Source of the DNA: Lentilactobacillus raoultii
Lineage (GTDB): Bacteria; Bacillota; Bacilli; Lactobacillales; Lactobacillaceae
DNA length: 64,000 bases
Direction: 5' to 3'
NCBI RefSeq assembly: GCF_900411375.1
Contig: NZ_LS422986.1
Location: 1-64,000, forward strand
Shown here piece after piece: positions 1-8,045 of this stretch. The position numbers and the translations under genes are program-made. Numbering within the stretch: position 1 is the stretch's first letter; every line of letters begins with the position of its first letter. A model generated the notes under the pieces. The model ran no database searches. It was not told where the DNA came from and saw only the letters and a program-made list of their open reading frames with translations.

Positions 1-1
1 G

Positions 2-91
2 AAAAAAGCGATTCATTGGCAGTTCACAACCGCGGATGCCCGCATTAAATTGCGCTCCTTGTATCCCGATATTACGCTCGTAACTGATTAG
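2..91 (+). pseudogene. 3' end of a transposase gene, probably IS630 family (cut by window edge)
   Basis: The frame is open from the window edge and ends at TAG (89-91). It encodes about 29 residues containing HWQFTTADARIKLRSLYP, which resembles the C-terminal tail of IS630/Tc1-type transposases found in lactobacilli. The catalytic DDE region would lie left of the window, so I cannot say whether the gene is intact. The next 30 bases are AT-rich and could contain the element's terminal repeat, but I cannot delimit it. The family name is from recollection of typical tails and is moderately sure. Confidence 0.5.
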
Positions 92-123
92 TAAATTTTT
101 AAGTATATCAAAGATACGTTACA

Positions 124-762
124 CTAGGGCCATAGTATCGTAGGAACCTGATCCGACCGACGATCTTTAAGATATTCCTTAACCTCTTTCAAGGACTTTA
201 GTGCTACTGTCTTTTGATTACCATTGAGATTTTGAGCAATCTTAGTCGCTCGAATCAAGTCATTCTGATATTTTTTAAAATCAACTTGGCGATAATGTGT
301 TGTATTAGGATATTTGGCATTAACGCTATTAATCACGCGTTTTTCCTGTTTAATAATCGGTTGGAGCTGTGGATCCAAACTATATTTATTATAAACACCA
401 GCGTGATCAATCCAGCCTCGATAACGACCAGATTGAGAAACTACTTTGTATTGGAGACCATTTTGATATTGCCAAACACGATAGATTTTAAAATTGGTTT
501 GACGATGAATCAGTTGACGAAGTGTTTTATGAGTCGTTATTCTATAACGATTTTTGCCTGTTGGTTCACTCCAAAGACCATCATTATTCCGATCTGGGTC
601 CAATCGAAAAACATACCCCTCTTTAGATAACTGAAGGCCCCAAGAATCATTAATGTTTCCTACTTGGTAACTATTTTCATCCGACTTAGCATTAGCGATT
701 GGCATGGCAATTAATACCAAAAGAACTGTCCCGCAACTTAGAATAATCTTTTTAAGGGACAT
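124..762 (-). CDS. Secreted hypothetical protein
   Basis: A Sec signal peptide is clear: basic MSLKKII, a hydrophobic core and an AxA-like cleavage site near ANAKS. The mature part of about 185 residues is rich in charged and aromatic residues and has no lipobox, LPxTG or transmembrane segment, so release or loose wall association is likely. A segment around VSQSGRYRGWIDHAG resembles the GW/SH3-like wall-binding modules of lactobacilli, which is only a weak hint. The ATG at 762 is chosen because GAGGTGATCGTT precedes it. A GTG three codons upstream would overlap that ribosome site. Function not recognised. Confidence 0.65.
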   Translation of the reverse strand: MSLKKIILSCGTVLLVLIAMPIANAKSDENSYQVGNINDSWGLQLSKEGYVFRLDPDRNNDGLWSEPTGKNRYRITTHKTLRQLIHRQTNFKIYRVWQYQNGLQYKVVSQSGRYRGWIDHAGVYNKYSLDPQLQPIIKQEKRVINSVNAKYPNTTHYRQVDFKKYQNDLIRATKIAQNLNGNQKTVALKSLKEVKEYLKDRRSDQVPTILWP

Positions 763-767
763 AACGA

Positions 768-794
768 TCACCTCGATTTTTTAATACCAGCCAT
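768..794 (-). other. Possible 8-codon leader ORF upstream of the secreted protein
   Basis: A strong ribosome site GGGAGG sits 6 bases before ATG and the frame reads MAGIKKSR then TGA. The stop lies 5 bases before the ATG of the secreted-protein gene and inside its ribosome site, which would allow translational coupling. It is too short to judge by composition, and only the spacing and strength of the ribosome site support it. Confidence 0.25.
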
Positions 795-1416
795 TTGCTT
801 CCTCCCAACATTTCTTAAAAGCGGTTTCATTTTAGCTCAAAACCAATTATATGCAACTATATGAATCTTTATATTTTAACTTCACGTTCATATTCATCCA
901 GCCTATTGGGGTCATCCCTTTACAGATCTTACGTTAAACGAAAAATTCCGCTTAAAATTAAGTTCTCTATTCATGAGAATGAATGATGGTAAGTTGTTAA
1001 CTTTGTGTCCAATTAATGTATTGTTGTTTTACGACGAATTTCAGATACATTTGTGGATACTCACGATTGAGTCGATTACGTACATAAACACAGTCTCATT
1101 CGTTATTTTAAAATATAATATTTACCTGAAAATAATTTAATCTAAGAGAAAATTAGTCTGGTTTCGCTGTATTAATTCCCCTTTAATGTGCAGAAAATTA
1201 AACTAGATTTACACATTAAACTAATGCGCCACATCTTTGATAAGCTAAATCATTGTACTGATTGCGACCAAGCTAACCGTTATCAAGACCTTCAAAAAAT
1301 TTTTAAATGGAATAGATTTCTGAGACACAGAACCTACCCAAAAATGGTCTCTTAATGTAAACTTGTAAGGTATATTTCAGAGAATATTGAAAAGTAATTG
1401 AAAGAGAGGAAAGTAG
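795..1416. other. 622-base stretch without a recognisable gene
   Basis: AT-rich sequence with many stops in all frames. It must carry the promoter of the secreted-protein gene on the left and of the small membrane protein on the right. I see no terminator, repeat or RNA gene. Confidence 0.5.
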
Positions 1417-1656
1417 ATGCGCTTATTACTGATTTCGTTTATTCTTGCCCTATTATTGTTAATTTATTTGCAATCTCGAGAAATAAGAAAACTTAAAGCG
1501 GCTATTACTTTTGATAAAGACACTTTGATACTGGAAGCTACTACCCTATTAAAAAGTTATGACGAGATTATGACCATTAAAAAGTTACGTCAGAAATATT
1601 ACCCGCTTAGTTTGCTCCAAGCCAAGAAAATCGTTGATCAAGCAAAGCTAAATTAA
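1417..1656 (+). CDS. Small membrane-tethered protein with an L7/L12 C-terminal-like domain
   Basis: 79 residues. Residues 1-20 form one hydrophobic segment (LLLISFILALLLLIYLQ). The rest is soluble. Residues 46-76 (DEIMTIKKLRQKYYPLSLLQ and on to KKIVDQAK) match the helical pattern of the ribosomal L7/L12 C-terminal domain, where the family has KI-VIK-VREITGLGLKEAK-LVD. This suggests a stand-alone L7/L12-like domain held at the membrane. Such domains bind GTPases on the ribosome, but here the role is unknown. The ribosome site GAGAGGAAAGTAG precedes ATG. No partner gene lies next to it. Confidence 0.6.
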   Translation: MRLLLISFILALLLLIYLQSREIRKLKAAITFDKDTLILEATTLLKSYDEIMTIKKLRQKYYPLSLLQAKKIVDQAKLN

Positions 1657-1772
1657 TAAATAGTGGCTAAGAGACCTCAGACGCTGCTATTAAAAGGGTT
1701 AATCTATCCTTAAGTGAGATGAAAATGAATCCCAATTTTTGAGTATGGTCTGGGCCAGTAGTTTACCTAGCT

Positions 1773-1946
1773 TCATTTGTGATCATTCCAATGAACAACA
1801 AGTTTATAACCACAAATAAAGACTGTTGCCAGGTAGCCGATCCAAGCTACTCTTAATAAGGTTCGCGATCCTATTAAAGAATAATAGTCAACGCAGTACA
1901 TCAGCACCATTAGTACGATGATAGTCAAAATATAGCGATAACGTAT
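1773..1946 (-). pseudogene. Possible remnant of a small two-helix membrane protein
   Basis: An open frame of 57 codons reads with two hydrophobic stretches (ILTIIVLMVLMYCVDYY and VAWIGYLATVFICGY) and a basic tail, like a small membrane or immunity protein. There is an in-frame stop just upstream and no ribosome site before the only TTG or ATG starts. It is either a 5'-truncated relic or chance. Neighbouring genes are also small membrane proteins, which slightly favours a relic. Confidence 0.2.
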
Positions 1947-2203
1947 TTAACTCACGGCCTTTCTGTATACCATTTCTTAGCTTTTATCATGATTATCAAC
2001 AAGCCCCACAGTTTCACCTCGTGATGGCTTGCTGCTTTTAAATAAATCGGGAGATAAAGTGAACATTCAACTTAAACATTATCTGACCAAAGTGTGGTGA
2101 TCCCACGAAAAAAGTTTGAAATAATTTTGAAAAAACTGTGAACAATCGGTGAATTACATTTGTTTAAAGCATTTATCAATTTAATTAGTTATAAAAATAA
2201 TAC

Positions 2204-2233
2204 TTGTAAGTAATATTATGTTTGAAGTATAAT
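2204..2233 (+). promoter_or_regulatory. Promoter for the small membrane protein pair
   Basis: TTGTAA, 18 bases, then a perfect TATAAT, with AT-rich flanks. The transcript would start near 2240 and have about 150 bases of 5' leader before the TTG start at 2393. Confidence 0.5.
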
Positions 2234-2392
2234 CGTTAATATAGAAAGAGAAACTAATTAGCTATTATGCACAACATTTAACAGGTATAAGAAAAAGGAG
2301 CGCGATATCGCAACTCATTAAAATCTTTACTACACAAAGCAAAAGTTGTCCTAATCGATACTTCCACGATGCTAATATGAGGAGGTGAAAAC

Positions 2393-2602
2393 TTGAAAAA
2401 TTTCTCTATTTCATTCAATCACCGATTCTTTACTAGTTTTAGCTTCTATTTCTCGTTAGTTTTTGTTGGAAGAGTGATTTTCAAATTACTTCAACACGAC
2501 ACATCAGAGATTGCCTGGCCAGTTTCAGTTGCGATTGTCCAAGGAGTCTACGCTTTTACCAGTATTAAACGAATTAAGAACAGAAAGGGTGATCGCCAGT
2601 GA
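2393..2602 (+). CDS. Small membrane protein, first of a tandem related pair
   Basis: 69 residues with a TTG start behind AGGAGGTGAAAAC. The N-terminus MKNFSISFNHRFFTSFSFYF is followed by two hydrophobic segments and a basic tail. It shares the pattern K-x-S-[IV]-S-F-N-x-R-F-[YF] and a late V-Q-G-[VI]-x-A-F motif with the next gene, so the two are duplicates. Its stop overlaps the GTG of the second gene, so they are translated together. No function is known to me. Bacteriocin-like, immunity or export accessory roles are guesses only. Confidence 0.65.
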   Translation: MKNFSISFNHRFFTSFSFYFSLVFVGRVIFKLLQHDTSEIAWPVSVAIVQGVYAFTSIKRIKNRKGDRQ

Positions 2603-2841
2603 AGAAGTCGCCAGTTTCTTTCAACAAGAGATTCTACAAAACTTCAAACTTCTATTTTTTCATCTGGTTTGTTGTGGTATTATTCATTAAACATTACTAT
2701 GGCCTTTTCGGATTGATCATGTTAATCCTGATACTTTTTGTTCAAGGGATCAGCGCCTTCGTTAATATTGATGACGTAGATGATAATGATAGTAGCAGGC
2801 ATCCGAAAACGGTGCCCCACTCAAAACCAACAAAGAAGTAA
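2599..2841 (+). CDS. Small membrane protein, second of the tandem pair
   Basis: 80 residues, GTG start overlapping the previous stop by four bases. MKKSPVSFNKRFYKTSNFYF matches the first 20 residues of its neighbour. Two hydrophobic segments follow, then a hydrophilic acidic-to-basic tail (DDVDDNDSS, then lysine and histidine rich) that the first protein lacks. A rho-independent terminator follows closely, so this is a two-gene unit. Not recognised. Confidence 0.65.
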   Translation: MKKSPVSFNKRFYKTSNFYFFIWFVVVLFIKHYYGLFGLIMLILILFVQGISAFVNIDDVDDNDSSRHPKTVPHSKPTKK

Positions 2842-2858
2842 ACTTACTAAAGCATCAA

Positions 2859-2915
2859 TTAAGGCCGACATCAGCAAATCTCACGTTAGGTTTGTTAATG
2901 TCAGCCTTAATTTTT
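2859..2915 (+). terminator. Rho-independent terminator of the small membrane protein pair
   Basis: Arms TTAAGGCCGACAT and ATGTCAGCCTTAA (one G-U pair) are followed by TTTTT. Confidence 0.75.
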
Positions 2916-2968
2916 GAACCGCTCAAATAGTCTGATGGCAGTTACTAATTGTTAAATCTCCAGTGCAT

Positions 2969-3910
2969 CTATTTGAAATAGGTCTTTAAAAACGCCGTTA
3001 CCCGCTGCTTATAAGCCGCTGGATCATACCAAAAGCTCTCGGCATGGGTGGCCTTCTTAACTACCCATAGCTGTTTAGGCGCGTTGGTGGCCCGATAATT
3101 TTCATACGCCATATGAACGGGGACGTAGGTATCTCGCCCACCATGGATGAACAAAATTGGTAAACGATTCTTGGCAAGTTGCTTGGTCGATGACACATCA
3201 TCCAGTGAAAAGCCGAGAAAATGGCGATTAATGCCACTAACCAATGGTTCCACTGGGTATTCCGGCAAATGAAATTGCTGCTTCAACAGGTAGGTCAACT
3301 CTTCTTTGATGCTGGCATATCCACAATCGGCGATCAATGCTTTCACCTGTGGCGGTAATGTTTCCCCGGAAATCATTTCAACGGTCGCCCCACCCATGCT
3401 GACGCCGAACAGTAAAATTCGACTATCCTGGCCAACATGCGAGATCACTCGCTGAATCCACTGCAAATAATCCAATCGATCCAACCAGCCAAAGTTAATG
3501 TACTGACCCGAACTTTCACCGTGGCCGCGATCGTCCGGCACTAATGCGTTGAAACCCATGTCGTGAAACATCTTGACATAGTTAGCCATTGTTTCACGAT
3601 TACCCTTATAACCATGGGCAACAATGACCGTATCCGTGGTTGGTGAGTCGGCCGGGATAAAGCTGGCAACCACCTTATTCTCCGGTGACTGGGCATTTAA
3701 CGTCCATGTCTGGGAAGGCACTTGCTTCATCCAATCAACGTAGCGGTAATAGTCGTCAGCATATTTTTGCTTTTCTTTAGAAGTCGGCGGCACATGATCC
3801 ACCCGCTCAAAAGCATATTTGAATAATCGATAACTCAACCAAAAACTTCCGGCGGTCGCAGCCGTTAGCGGAATTAATAATGGTTTAACAACTGATCTTT
3901 TCATCTTCAT
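2969..3910 (-). CDS. Alpha/beta hydrolase, membrane-anchored, probable esterase or peptidase-like
   Basis: 313 residues. The N-terminal 30 form an uncleaved signal anchor (PLLIPLTAATAGSFWLSYRL), so the hydrolase domain is probably outside the membrane. The fold is clear: oxyanion region VIVAHGYKGN, nucleophile elbow GVSMGG, acid in HGGRDTYVP, and catalytic His in KATHAESF. This is the YqkD/prolyl-oligopeptidase-like group of serine hydrolases. The substrate is unknown. It is transcribed alone, divergently from pheA, with an AAGAGG ribosome site. Confidence 0.75.
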   Translation of the reverse strand: MKMKRSVVKPLLIPLTAATAGSFWLSYRLFKYAFERVDHVPPTSKEKQKYADDYYRYVDWMKQVPSQTWTLNAQSPENKVVASFIPADSPTTDTVIVAHGYKGNRETMANYVKMFHDMGFNALVPDDRGHGESSGQYINFGWLDRLDYLQWIQRVISHVGQDSRILLFGVSMGGATVEMISGETLPPQVKALIADCGYASIKEELTYLLKQQFHLPEYPVEPLVSGINRHFLGFSLDDVSSTKQLAKNRLPILFIHGGRDTYVPVHMAYENYRATNAPKQLWVVKKATHAESFWYDPAAYKQRVTAFLKTYFK

Positions 3911-4038
3911 TTTAAAAATAACCTCTTAAATCTTAACAGCCTATTTTAGGTATCCATTTTCGAAACATTAATAGTTACTCATTATAATCATTTTTCACAA
4001 AAATTGACCGAATTTTGCCCAATCTTAAGATTCCCGAC

Positions 4039-4101
4039 AAAACTTCCCCCTGATCTGCCAAGCAGTGACATGCCAACTTAGCTGATCAGGGGGAAGTTTT
4101 T
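4039..4101. terminator. Strong perfect hairpin between two divergent genes
   Basis: Two 17-base arms (4039-4055 and 4084-4100) starting AAAACTTCCCCC and ending GGGGGAAGTTTT are perfectly complementary around a 28-base loop, with a T run after the plus-strand arm and an A run before the minus one. It is a good bidirectional terminator by structure, yet both neighbouring genes point away from it. It may end an unannotated short RNA or act as an attenuator before pheA. Confidence 0.6.
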
Positions 4102-4203
4102 GAATTCAATGACTCATTTTTCAAATTCGTTCAATCCATGAGATAATTGTGAAAACAAATCCAATAAGTATTCATCATTTAACTATCGTGGAGGAGACAA
4201 TTA

Positions 4204-5046
4204 ATGAAATTTTCAGTTCTCGGTCCTGAAGGGACTTTCGCTGATGCGGCCGCAAAGGCCTATTTAAAAACCCAGCCAGATACCCATATAACGTTTGATT
4301 ACCACCCCACTTTTGATCAGGTTTATCAAGCTGTTAACGGAAACAACATCGGATTATTGCCATTGGAGAATCAACTCGATGGCTATGTGTCCGCAACTCT
4401 TCAACGTCTCCAAACGGCCGATGTTACGGAAATCGGTGAGATCACTATTCCAGTTAACTTTGGATTAGTGGCAAACGTGAAGCGCTTAAATGAAATTAAG
4501 CAATTATATGTGCAATTTAAAACAGAAGGGCAATGTCAGAAACTATTGGCCAAAATCCCCGATGCCCACATTGTGACCACGTCTTCCAACATGGTCTCGC
4601 TCAACAAGTTTTTAGCCGGTCAAGCTGGAGAAGCTGCTTTGATTCCCCAATCTCAAATGGCGAATCAAAGTGCTGAACTAATGATAAATCAGGTCGCCGA
4701 TCAGACTGATAATCGAACTCGATTTATCATTTTTAAAGCCCAACCGGCCAAGCTGCCAACTCTTGCCAAAACGACGCTCAAAACCAATCGTTTCAAGGCC
4801 CCGCTATTTGTCACACCGGCAACCAATGACAAACCGGGAACCCTTTATGACATTTTGGGCTACTTTGCCAGCGTTAACTTAAACTTAGTCACCCTAATGT
4901 CATTACCGACGAAAAACCAACTGGGAGAATACGCGTTTTACATTGAAATTTCAGGCACGCGCGATCAACAGGAGGAACTATTCGCAACGCTTCATCAAAT
5001 GGCTGCCAAGTATCGCGTTCATCCCCTTGGGTTCTACGCCGATTAA
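4204..5046 (+). CDS. pheA: Prephenate dehydratase
   Basis: It converts prephenate to phenylpyruvate in phenylalanine synthesis, in the cytosol. 280 residues is the normal length of the monofunctional enzyme. Visible signatures are GPEGTFADAAA at the start, LPLENQLDG around residue 58, the catalytic T-R-F in DNRTRF near residue 175, and a C-terminal ACT domain from about 200. In the ACT domain the Phe-binding motifs are altered: PGTLYDIL stands for the GAL motif and MSLPT for the usual ESRP. I infer weak or changed feedback by phenylalanine. It overlaps the 3' end of panE tail to tail by four bases. Ribosome site GGAGGAGA. Confidence 0.88.
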   Translation: MKFSVLGPEGTFADAAAKAYLKTQPDTHITFDYHPTFDQVYQAVNGNNIGLLPLENQLDGYVSATLQRLQTADVTEIGEITIPVNFGLVANVKRLNEIKQLYVQFKTEGQCQKLLAKIPDAHIVTTSSNMVSLNKFLAGQAGEAALIPQSQMANQSAELMINQVADQTDNRTRFIIFKAQPAKLPTLAKTTLKTNRFKAPLFVTPATNDKPGTLYDILGYFASVNLNLVTLMSLPTKNQLGEYAFYIEISGTRDQQEELFATLHQMAAKYRVHPLGFYAD

Positions 5047-6047
5047 GCCGTTTGAGCTTGACGATTTGGCTCAGCCAATGCCTCAGCTGCTCGTTTTTTA
5101 GCTTCATTTTGACGATGGAATTCAGCTAAATGGACAGCTTGAGTAACGAACAGATGAGTTGCCGCTTCATAATGGTATTTCCGACCTAATTTGGCAATGT
5201 AGCCGTTAATGTAATCAACTTCTGTTGGCCGATCTTTAATCATATCCTGGTACATTGACGGATAGTGTAACGGCATGTCAATTCGGGTGTTATGGTCCAG
5301 CGCGGCCATTTCCTCGTCCCGGCTTGAAACCAATTTAATTCCGGCCCGGGCACAAATATCGTAGGCTTCGTCAATCAACTGGCGCCCCATTTGGTAGGCT
5401 CCCGGGAAGTTGCCAAATTCACCCATCGGAATTTCAAACATGGTACAGATGGTGTTGATAACCGAATTAAAAATAACTTTGGTCATCAATGTGCCGGTAA
5501 AATCGTCCGTCAACGTTGGATGCATTTGTGCTTTTTCCAGTTCATGGAAGAGCCGATGCGTCATTTCATCCGGTTTCTCATTTAATGGGCACATATTCAT
5601 CATGCCGGCGCCACGCTTGCCCATAAAGTCAACCTCACCCGGTCCTGGTAGAACCGTCGCAATCAAGGCGGTCCCACCAATGATCTTGTCATCGGCAAAG
5701 TATTTCTGCAGCTTTTCAATGTGCCCCATTCCGTTCATACAAGTGAAAGCATATTGCCGATCATTAAAGAGGTGGGCGCATCGCTTTAAGTAGTCTTCCA
5801 GCTGCATCTGCTTAACGAAAAAGATGAACATGTCGGGGTCGCCGGTATAACTCTCCGGTGTCTCTAATTTAATTTTGGTCAAGTGCCGATCTTTGTGATC
5901 TCGCATGACGTAGACGCCACCCTGTTCACGGATCTTATCAATATGTGGCTGCCACGTATCGATAAAAGTGACGTCATTGCCGGCTTCCTGCAGTAGAATT
6001 CCGTATCGTAATCCCATCGCGCCCGCACCAATCATTGCAAATTTCAT
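5043..6047 (-). CDS. panE: Ketopantoate reductase family oxidoreductase
   Basis: An NADPH-dependent 2-oxoacid reductase. The classic reaction makes pantoate for coenzyme A, and some family members in lactic acid bacteria reduce other branched 2-oxoacids. 334 residues. Rossmann motif GAGAMG at 6-11, a KPR-type second domain (HLFNDRQYAFTCMNGMGHIE, then FNSVINTICTMF) and a conserved K in LMTKVIFN. The ATG at 6047 is chosen because GGAGG lies 9 bases upstream. The ATG at 6053 would have a spacing of only 3. It is the only gene behind a T-box leader that appears to read a valine codon, which fits a role tied to ketoisovalerate. Confidence 0.8.
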   Translation of the reverse strand: MKFAMIGAGAMGLRYGILLQEAGNDVTFIDTWQPHIDKIREQGGVYVMRDHKDRHLTKIKLETPESYTGDPDMFIFFVKQMQLEDYLKRCAHLFNDRQYAFTCMNGMGHIEKLQKYFADDKIIGGTALIATVLPGPGEVDFMGKRGAGMMNMCPLNEKPDEMTHRLFHELEKAQMHPTLTDDFTGTLMTKVIFNSVINTICTMFEIPMGEFGNFPGAYQMGRQLIDEAYDICARAGIKLVSSRDEEMAALDHNTRIDMPLHYPSMYQDMIKDRPTEVDYINGYIAKLGRKYHYEAATHLFVTQAVHLAEFHRQNEAKKRAAEALAEPNRQAQTA

Positions 6048-6110
6048 AAACATCAGCCTCCAATTTTTAATGTTCCCAACTAACAACTTGATCACCAGTT
6101 AAAATTTCGA

Positions 6111-6388
6111 TTAAAAAAGCGCCCCCGATCTTCTCTATGAAAGATCAAGGGCGCTTTAGCACGGTACCACCTTAATTTACAGTCTGCTCACACAAACTGC
6201 CTCAACATGTACGGCCGAATTGCTTCGACGATACACCGGCACTTTAAGGCGTGCTCTCCGTAAACACTCATTGCTTCGCATTTACTGCTCAGAGGTTACT
6301 TTCGCTTCACTCATCATTGTTCCTTCTCACTTAACCGGAACTCCCTGAAATGATTTGACGAAGCTACTCTCCTCTTCATGGCATCTTT
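6111..6388 (-). ncRNA. T-box leader of panE, specifier probably GUA (Val)
   Basis: Read on the minus strand it begins with AGAGGAGAGTAG (stem I base and loop-E strand), then a specifier loop GAAAGUAA. By alignment with the other T-boxes here, bases 5-7 (GUA) are the codon. The T-box sequence AAGGTGGTACCGTGC (complement of 6159-6173) is followed by a GC-rich terminator with six T residues (6113-6157). Uncharged tRNA would favour the antiterminator and switch on panE. The codon call is by hand alignment; AGU (Ser) is the alternative register. Confidence 0.85.
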
Positions 6389-6412
6389 TAATCGAAATTT
6401 TAATGTGACTTT

Positions 6413-6441
6413 AATCTAACGCACATTATTTTAATTGTCAA
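6413..6441 (-). promoter_or_regulatory. Promoter of the panE T-box transcript
   Basis: Minus strand TTGACA, 17 bases, TAGATT, placed about 30 bases before the first T-box elements. Confidence 0.7.
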
Positions 6442-6467
6442 CCAGAATTTTGAAATTTTTTAGCCAG

Positions 6468-7280
6468 TTACTTTTGGGTGATATCTTCACCAAAGTACTT
6501 TTTCGATAATTTAGTTAAGGTGCCATCTTTTCGTAACTGTTGCAGGACCTGGTTGAACTTGGTCTTTAATTTGGTATCCTTTTGGTTAAACATCGCTGAA
6601 ATTTTAACCGGCTCAGCTTGTGAATCGGCAACCTTGTGATAGACCAGTCCTTTGGTGGAATTGCTCTTAGCATAAGCAAACCAGGCTTCCCGGGCATTGA
6701 TTGCACCATCAACTCGGCCCTGACGAATTAGTGCCAGTGAAGTGGTAAAGTCACCGGATGGCACGGTTTTGGCACCCAGCTTTTTAGCTTGCGTTTCATT
6801 GTTGGTGCCGGTGCCTTCAGCCAGCTTCTTGCCCTTAACATCTTTCAGCGTCTTGATCGACTGATTACCCGCCTTAGTAATCAAGGCATATCGCGAGTAA
6901 ATGTACGGTGTTGAGAACAGGTAGGACTTTTTGCGTTCCGGTGTTTCGGCGATATTGTTCAAAACAACATCGTACTTATTGCTACCCAGACCGGCAATCA
7001 AGCTATCCCACTTGGTTGGGACAAAGTTGGCTTTCAAATGCATCTTCTTGGCAACTGCTTTACTCAAATCAACCTCAAAACCGGTCAACTTGCCGTCTTT
7101 TCGATATGAATAAGGTGCATAGGTGCCTTCAAGCCCCACGGTTAACTGTTTGCTTTGCTTTAACTCTGATTGATAGCCCTTTTTGCTGGAACTATTTGAG
7201 CTGCAGGCTGTTAGTAAAACTCCGGCAGCCACAACTCCCAGTGCCAAGCCAATTCGTTTTATATTCTTTCCAAACTGCAT
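6468..7280 (-). CDS. Amino-acid ABC transporter substrate-binding lipoprotein
   Basis: 270 residues. A signal peptide ends in the lipobox LTAC (Cys 26), so the protein is lipid-anchored outside the membrane. It is a type II periplasmic-binding fold of the polar amino-acid family (LTVGLEGTYAPYSYR, GFEVDLSKAVAKKM, NNIAETPERKKSYLFSTPY). Third gene of the permease-ATPase-binding protein operon behind a Met-type T-box. I infer cystine or methionine (TcyA-like) as the cargo. Ribosome site GGAGG. Confidence 0.85.
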   Translation of the reverse strand: MQFGKNIKRIGLALGVVAAGVLLTACSSNSSSKKGYQSELKQSKQLTVGLEGTYAPYSYRKDGKLTGFEVDLSKAVAKKMHLKANFVPTKWDSLIAGLGSNKYDVVLNNIAETPERKKSYLFSTPYIYSRYALITKAGNQSIKTLKDVKGKKLAEGTGTNNETQAKKLGAKTVPSGDFTTSLALIRQGRVDGAINAREAWFAYAKSNSTKGLVYHKVADSQAEPVKISAMFNQKDTKLKTKFNQVLQQLRKDGTLTKLSKKYFGEDITQK

Positions 7281-7283
7281 TGT

Positions 7284-8033
7284 TTATTCCTCCAAATCTG
7301 AAAACGTCATTGCCAAAATAAAGTCCAGGATGCGCTGATTCTTTGTCGCAAAGAAATCGTGCGTCGAACCATCAAACAAAATTCGGCCATCCTCTACAAA
7401 GATTATTTTATCAGCAACTTGCCTTGCAAAGGCTAAATTATGCGTCACAATAATCATCGATTGCTTCTCTTTAGCAATTTGCAGCAAAACTTTCAAAACT
7501 TCCAGCTCAAGTTCCGGATCCAGTGCGCTGGTTGGTTCATCAAGAAAAATGTACTTGGGATGCATCGCCAAAGATCGGGCAATGGCAACTCGCTGCGCCT
7601 GACCACCGGATAACTGAGCCGGATACACATCCGCCTTTTCAGCCAAACCGACTTTTGCTAACAACTCAGCCGCTTGCTTGTGAGCTTCGGCTTTACTCTT
7701 GTGCAACACCTGAACCGGGCCTTCCATGACATTTTTAATCACGGATAAGTGTGGAAACAGGTTATAACCTTGAAATACCATTTCGGTTTGCCGCCGAATA
7801 TTTAGAATTGTCTGACTGGAAACCGGTTTGGCTAAATCAATGTCCAAATCATCGAAGTGATAATGGCCGGATTCCGGTTTCTCCAAAAAATTCAATGACC
7901 TTAGAAGCGTTGATTTTCCGGAACCTGACGGGCCCAAAATGACGGTCGTTTGATTCTCCGGAAAGGTCGTTGAAATTGCCTTTAAAGCTTCATGGTTTCC
8001 AAAAGTTTTCGTTAGGTTTTCGATCTTTAACAT
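7284..8033 (-). CDS. Amino-acid ABC transporter ATPase
   Basis: 249 residues of the GlnQ/TcyC type. Walker [10 protein letters not shown] near 34-42, Q-loop in MVFQGYNLFPH, signature LSGGQAQR, Walker B YIFLDEPTSALDPE and switch His in VTHNLAFA. It powers import by the preceding permease. Three bases separate it from the binding-protein gene and a dozen from the permease gene, so one transcript is certain. Ribosome site GGGGGATG. Confidence 0.88.
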   Translation of the reverse strand: MLKIENLTKTFGNHEALKAISTTFPENQTTVILGPSGSGKSTLLRSLNFLEKPESGHYHFDDLDIDLAKPVSSQTILNIRRQTEMVFQGYNLFPHLSVIKNVMEGPVQVLHKSKAEAHKQAAELLAKVGLAEKADVYPAQLSGGQAQRVAIARSLAMHPKYIFLDEPTSALDPELELEVLKVLLQIAKEKQSMIIVTHNLAFARQVADKIIFVEDGRILFDGSTHDFFATKNQRILDFILAMTFSDLEE

Positions 8034-8045
8034 GTTTCATCCCCC

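Larger units (their letters stand above)
1657..2392. other. 736-base stretch holding a promoter and a possible decayed membrane ORF
   Basis: No gene of normal size. The minus frame 1773-1946 is open for 57 residues and would give two hydrophobic helices, but has no convincing start (listed separately). A promoter for the small-protein pair lies at 2204-2233. A tiny ORF ATG-CTA-ATA-TGA ends inside the ribosome site of the next gene. Confidence 0.45.

Noticed and set aside
214-630. 138-codon plus-strand frame opposite the secreted protein
   Set aside because: The minus-strand gene has a signal peptide and a ribosome site; this frame has neither.
6908-7321. 137-codon plus-strand frame across the binding-protein gene
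   Set aside because: Lies opposite a lipoprotein gene with all expected motifs; no ribosome site and odd composition.
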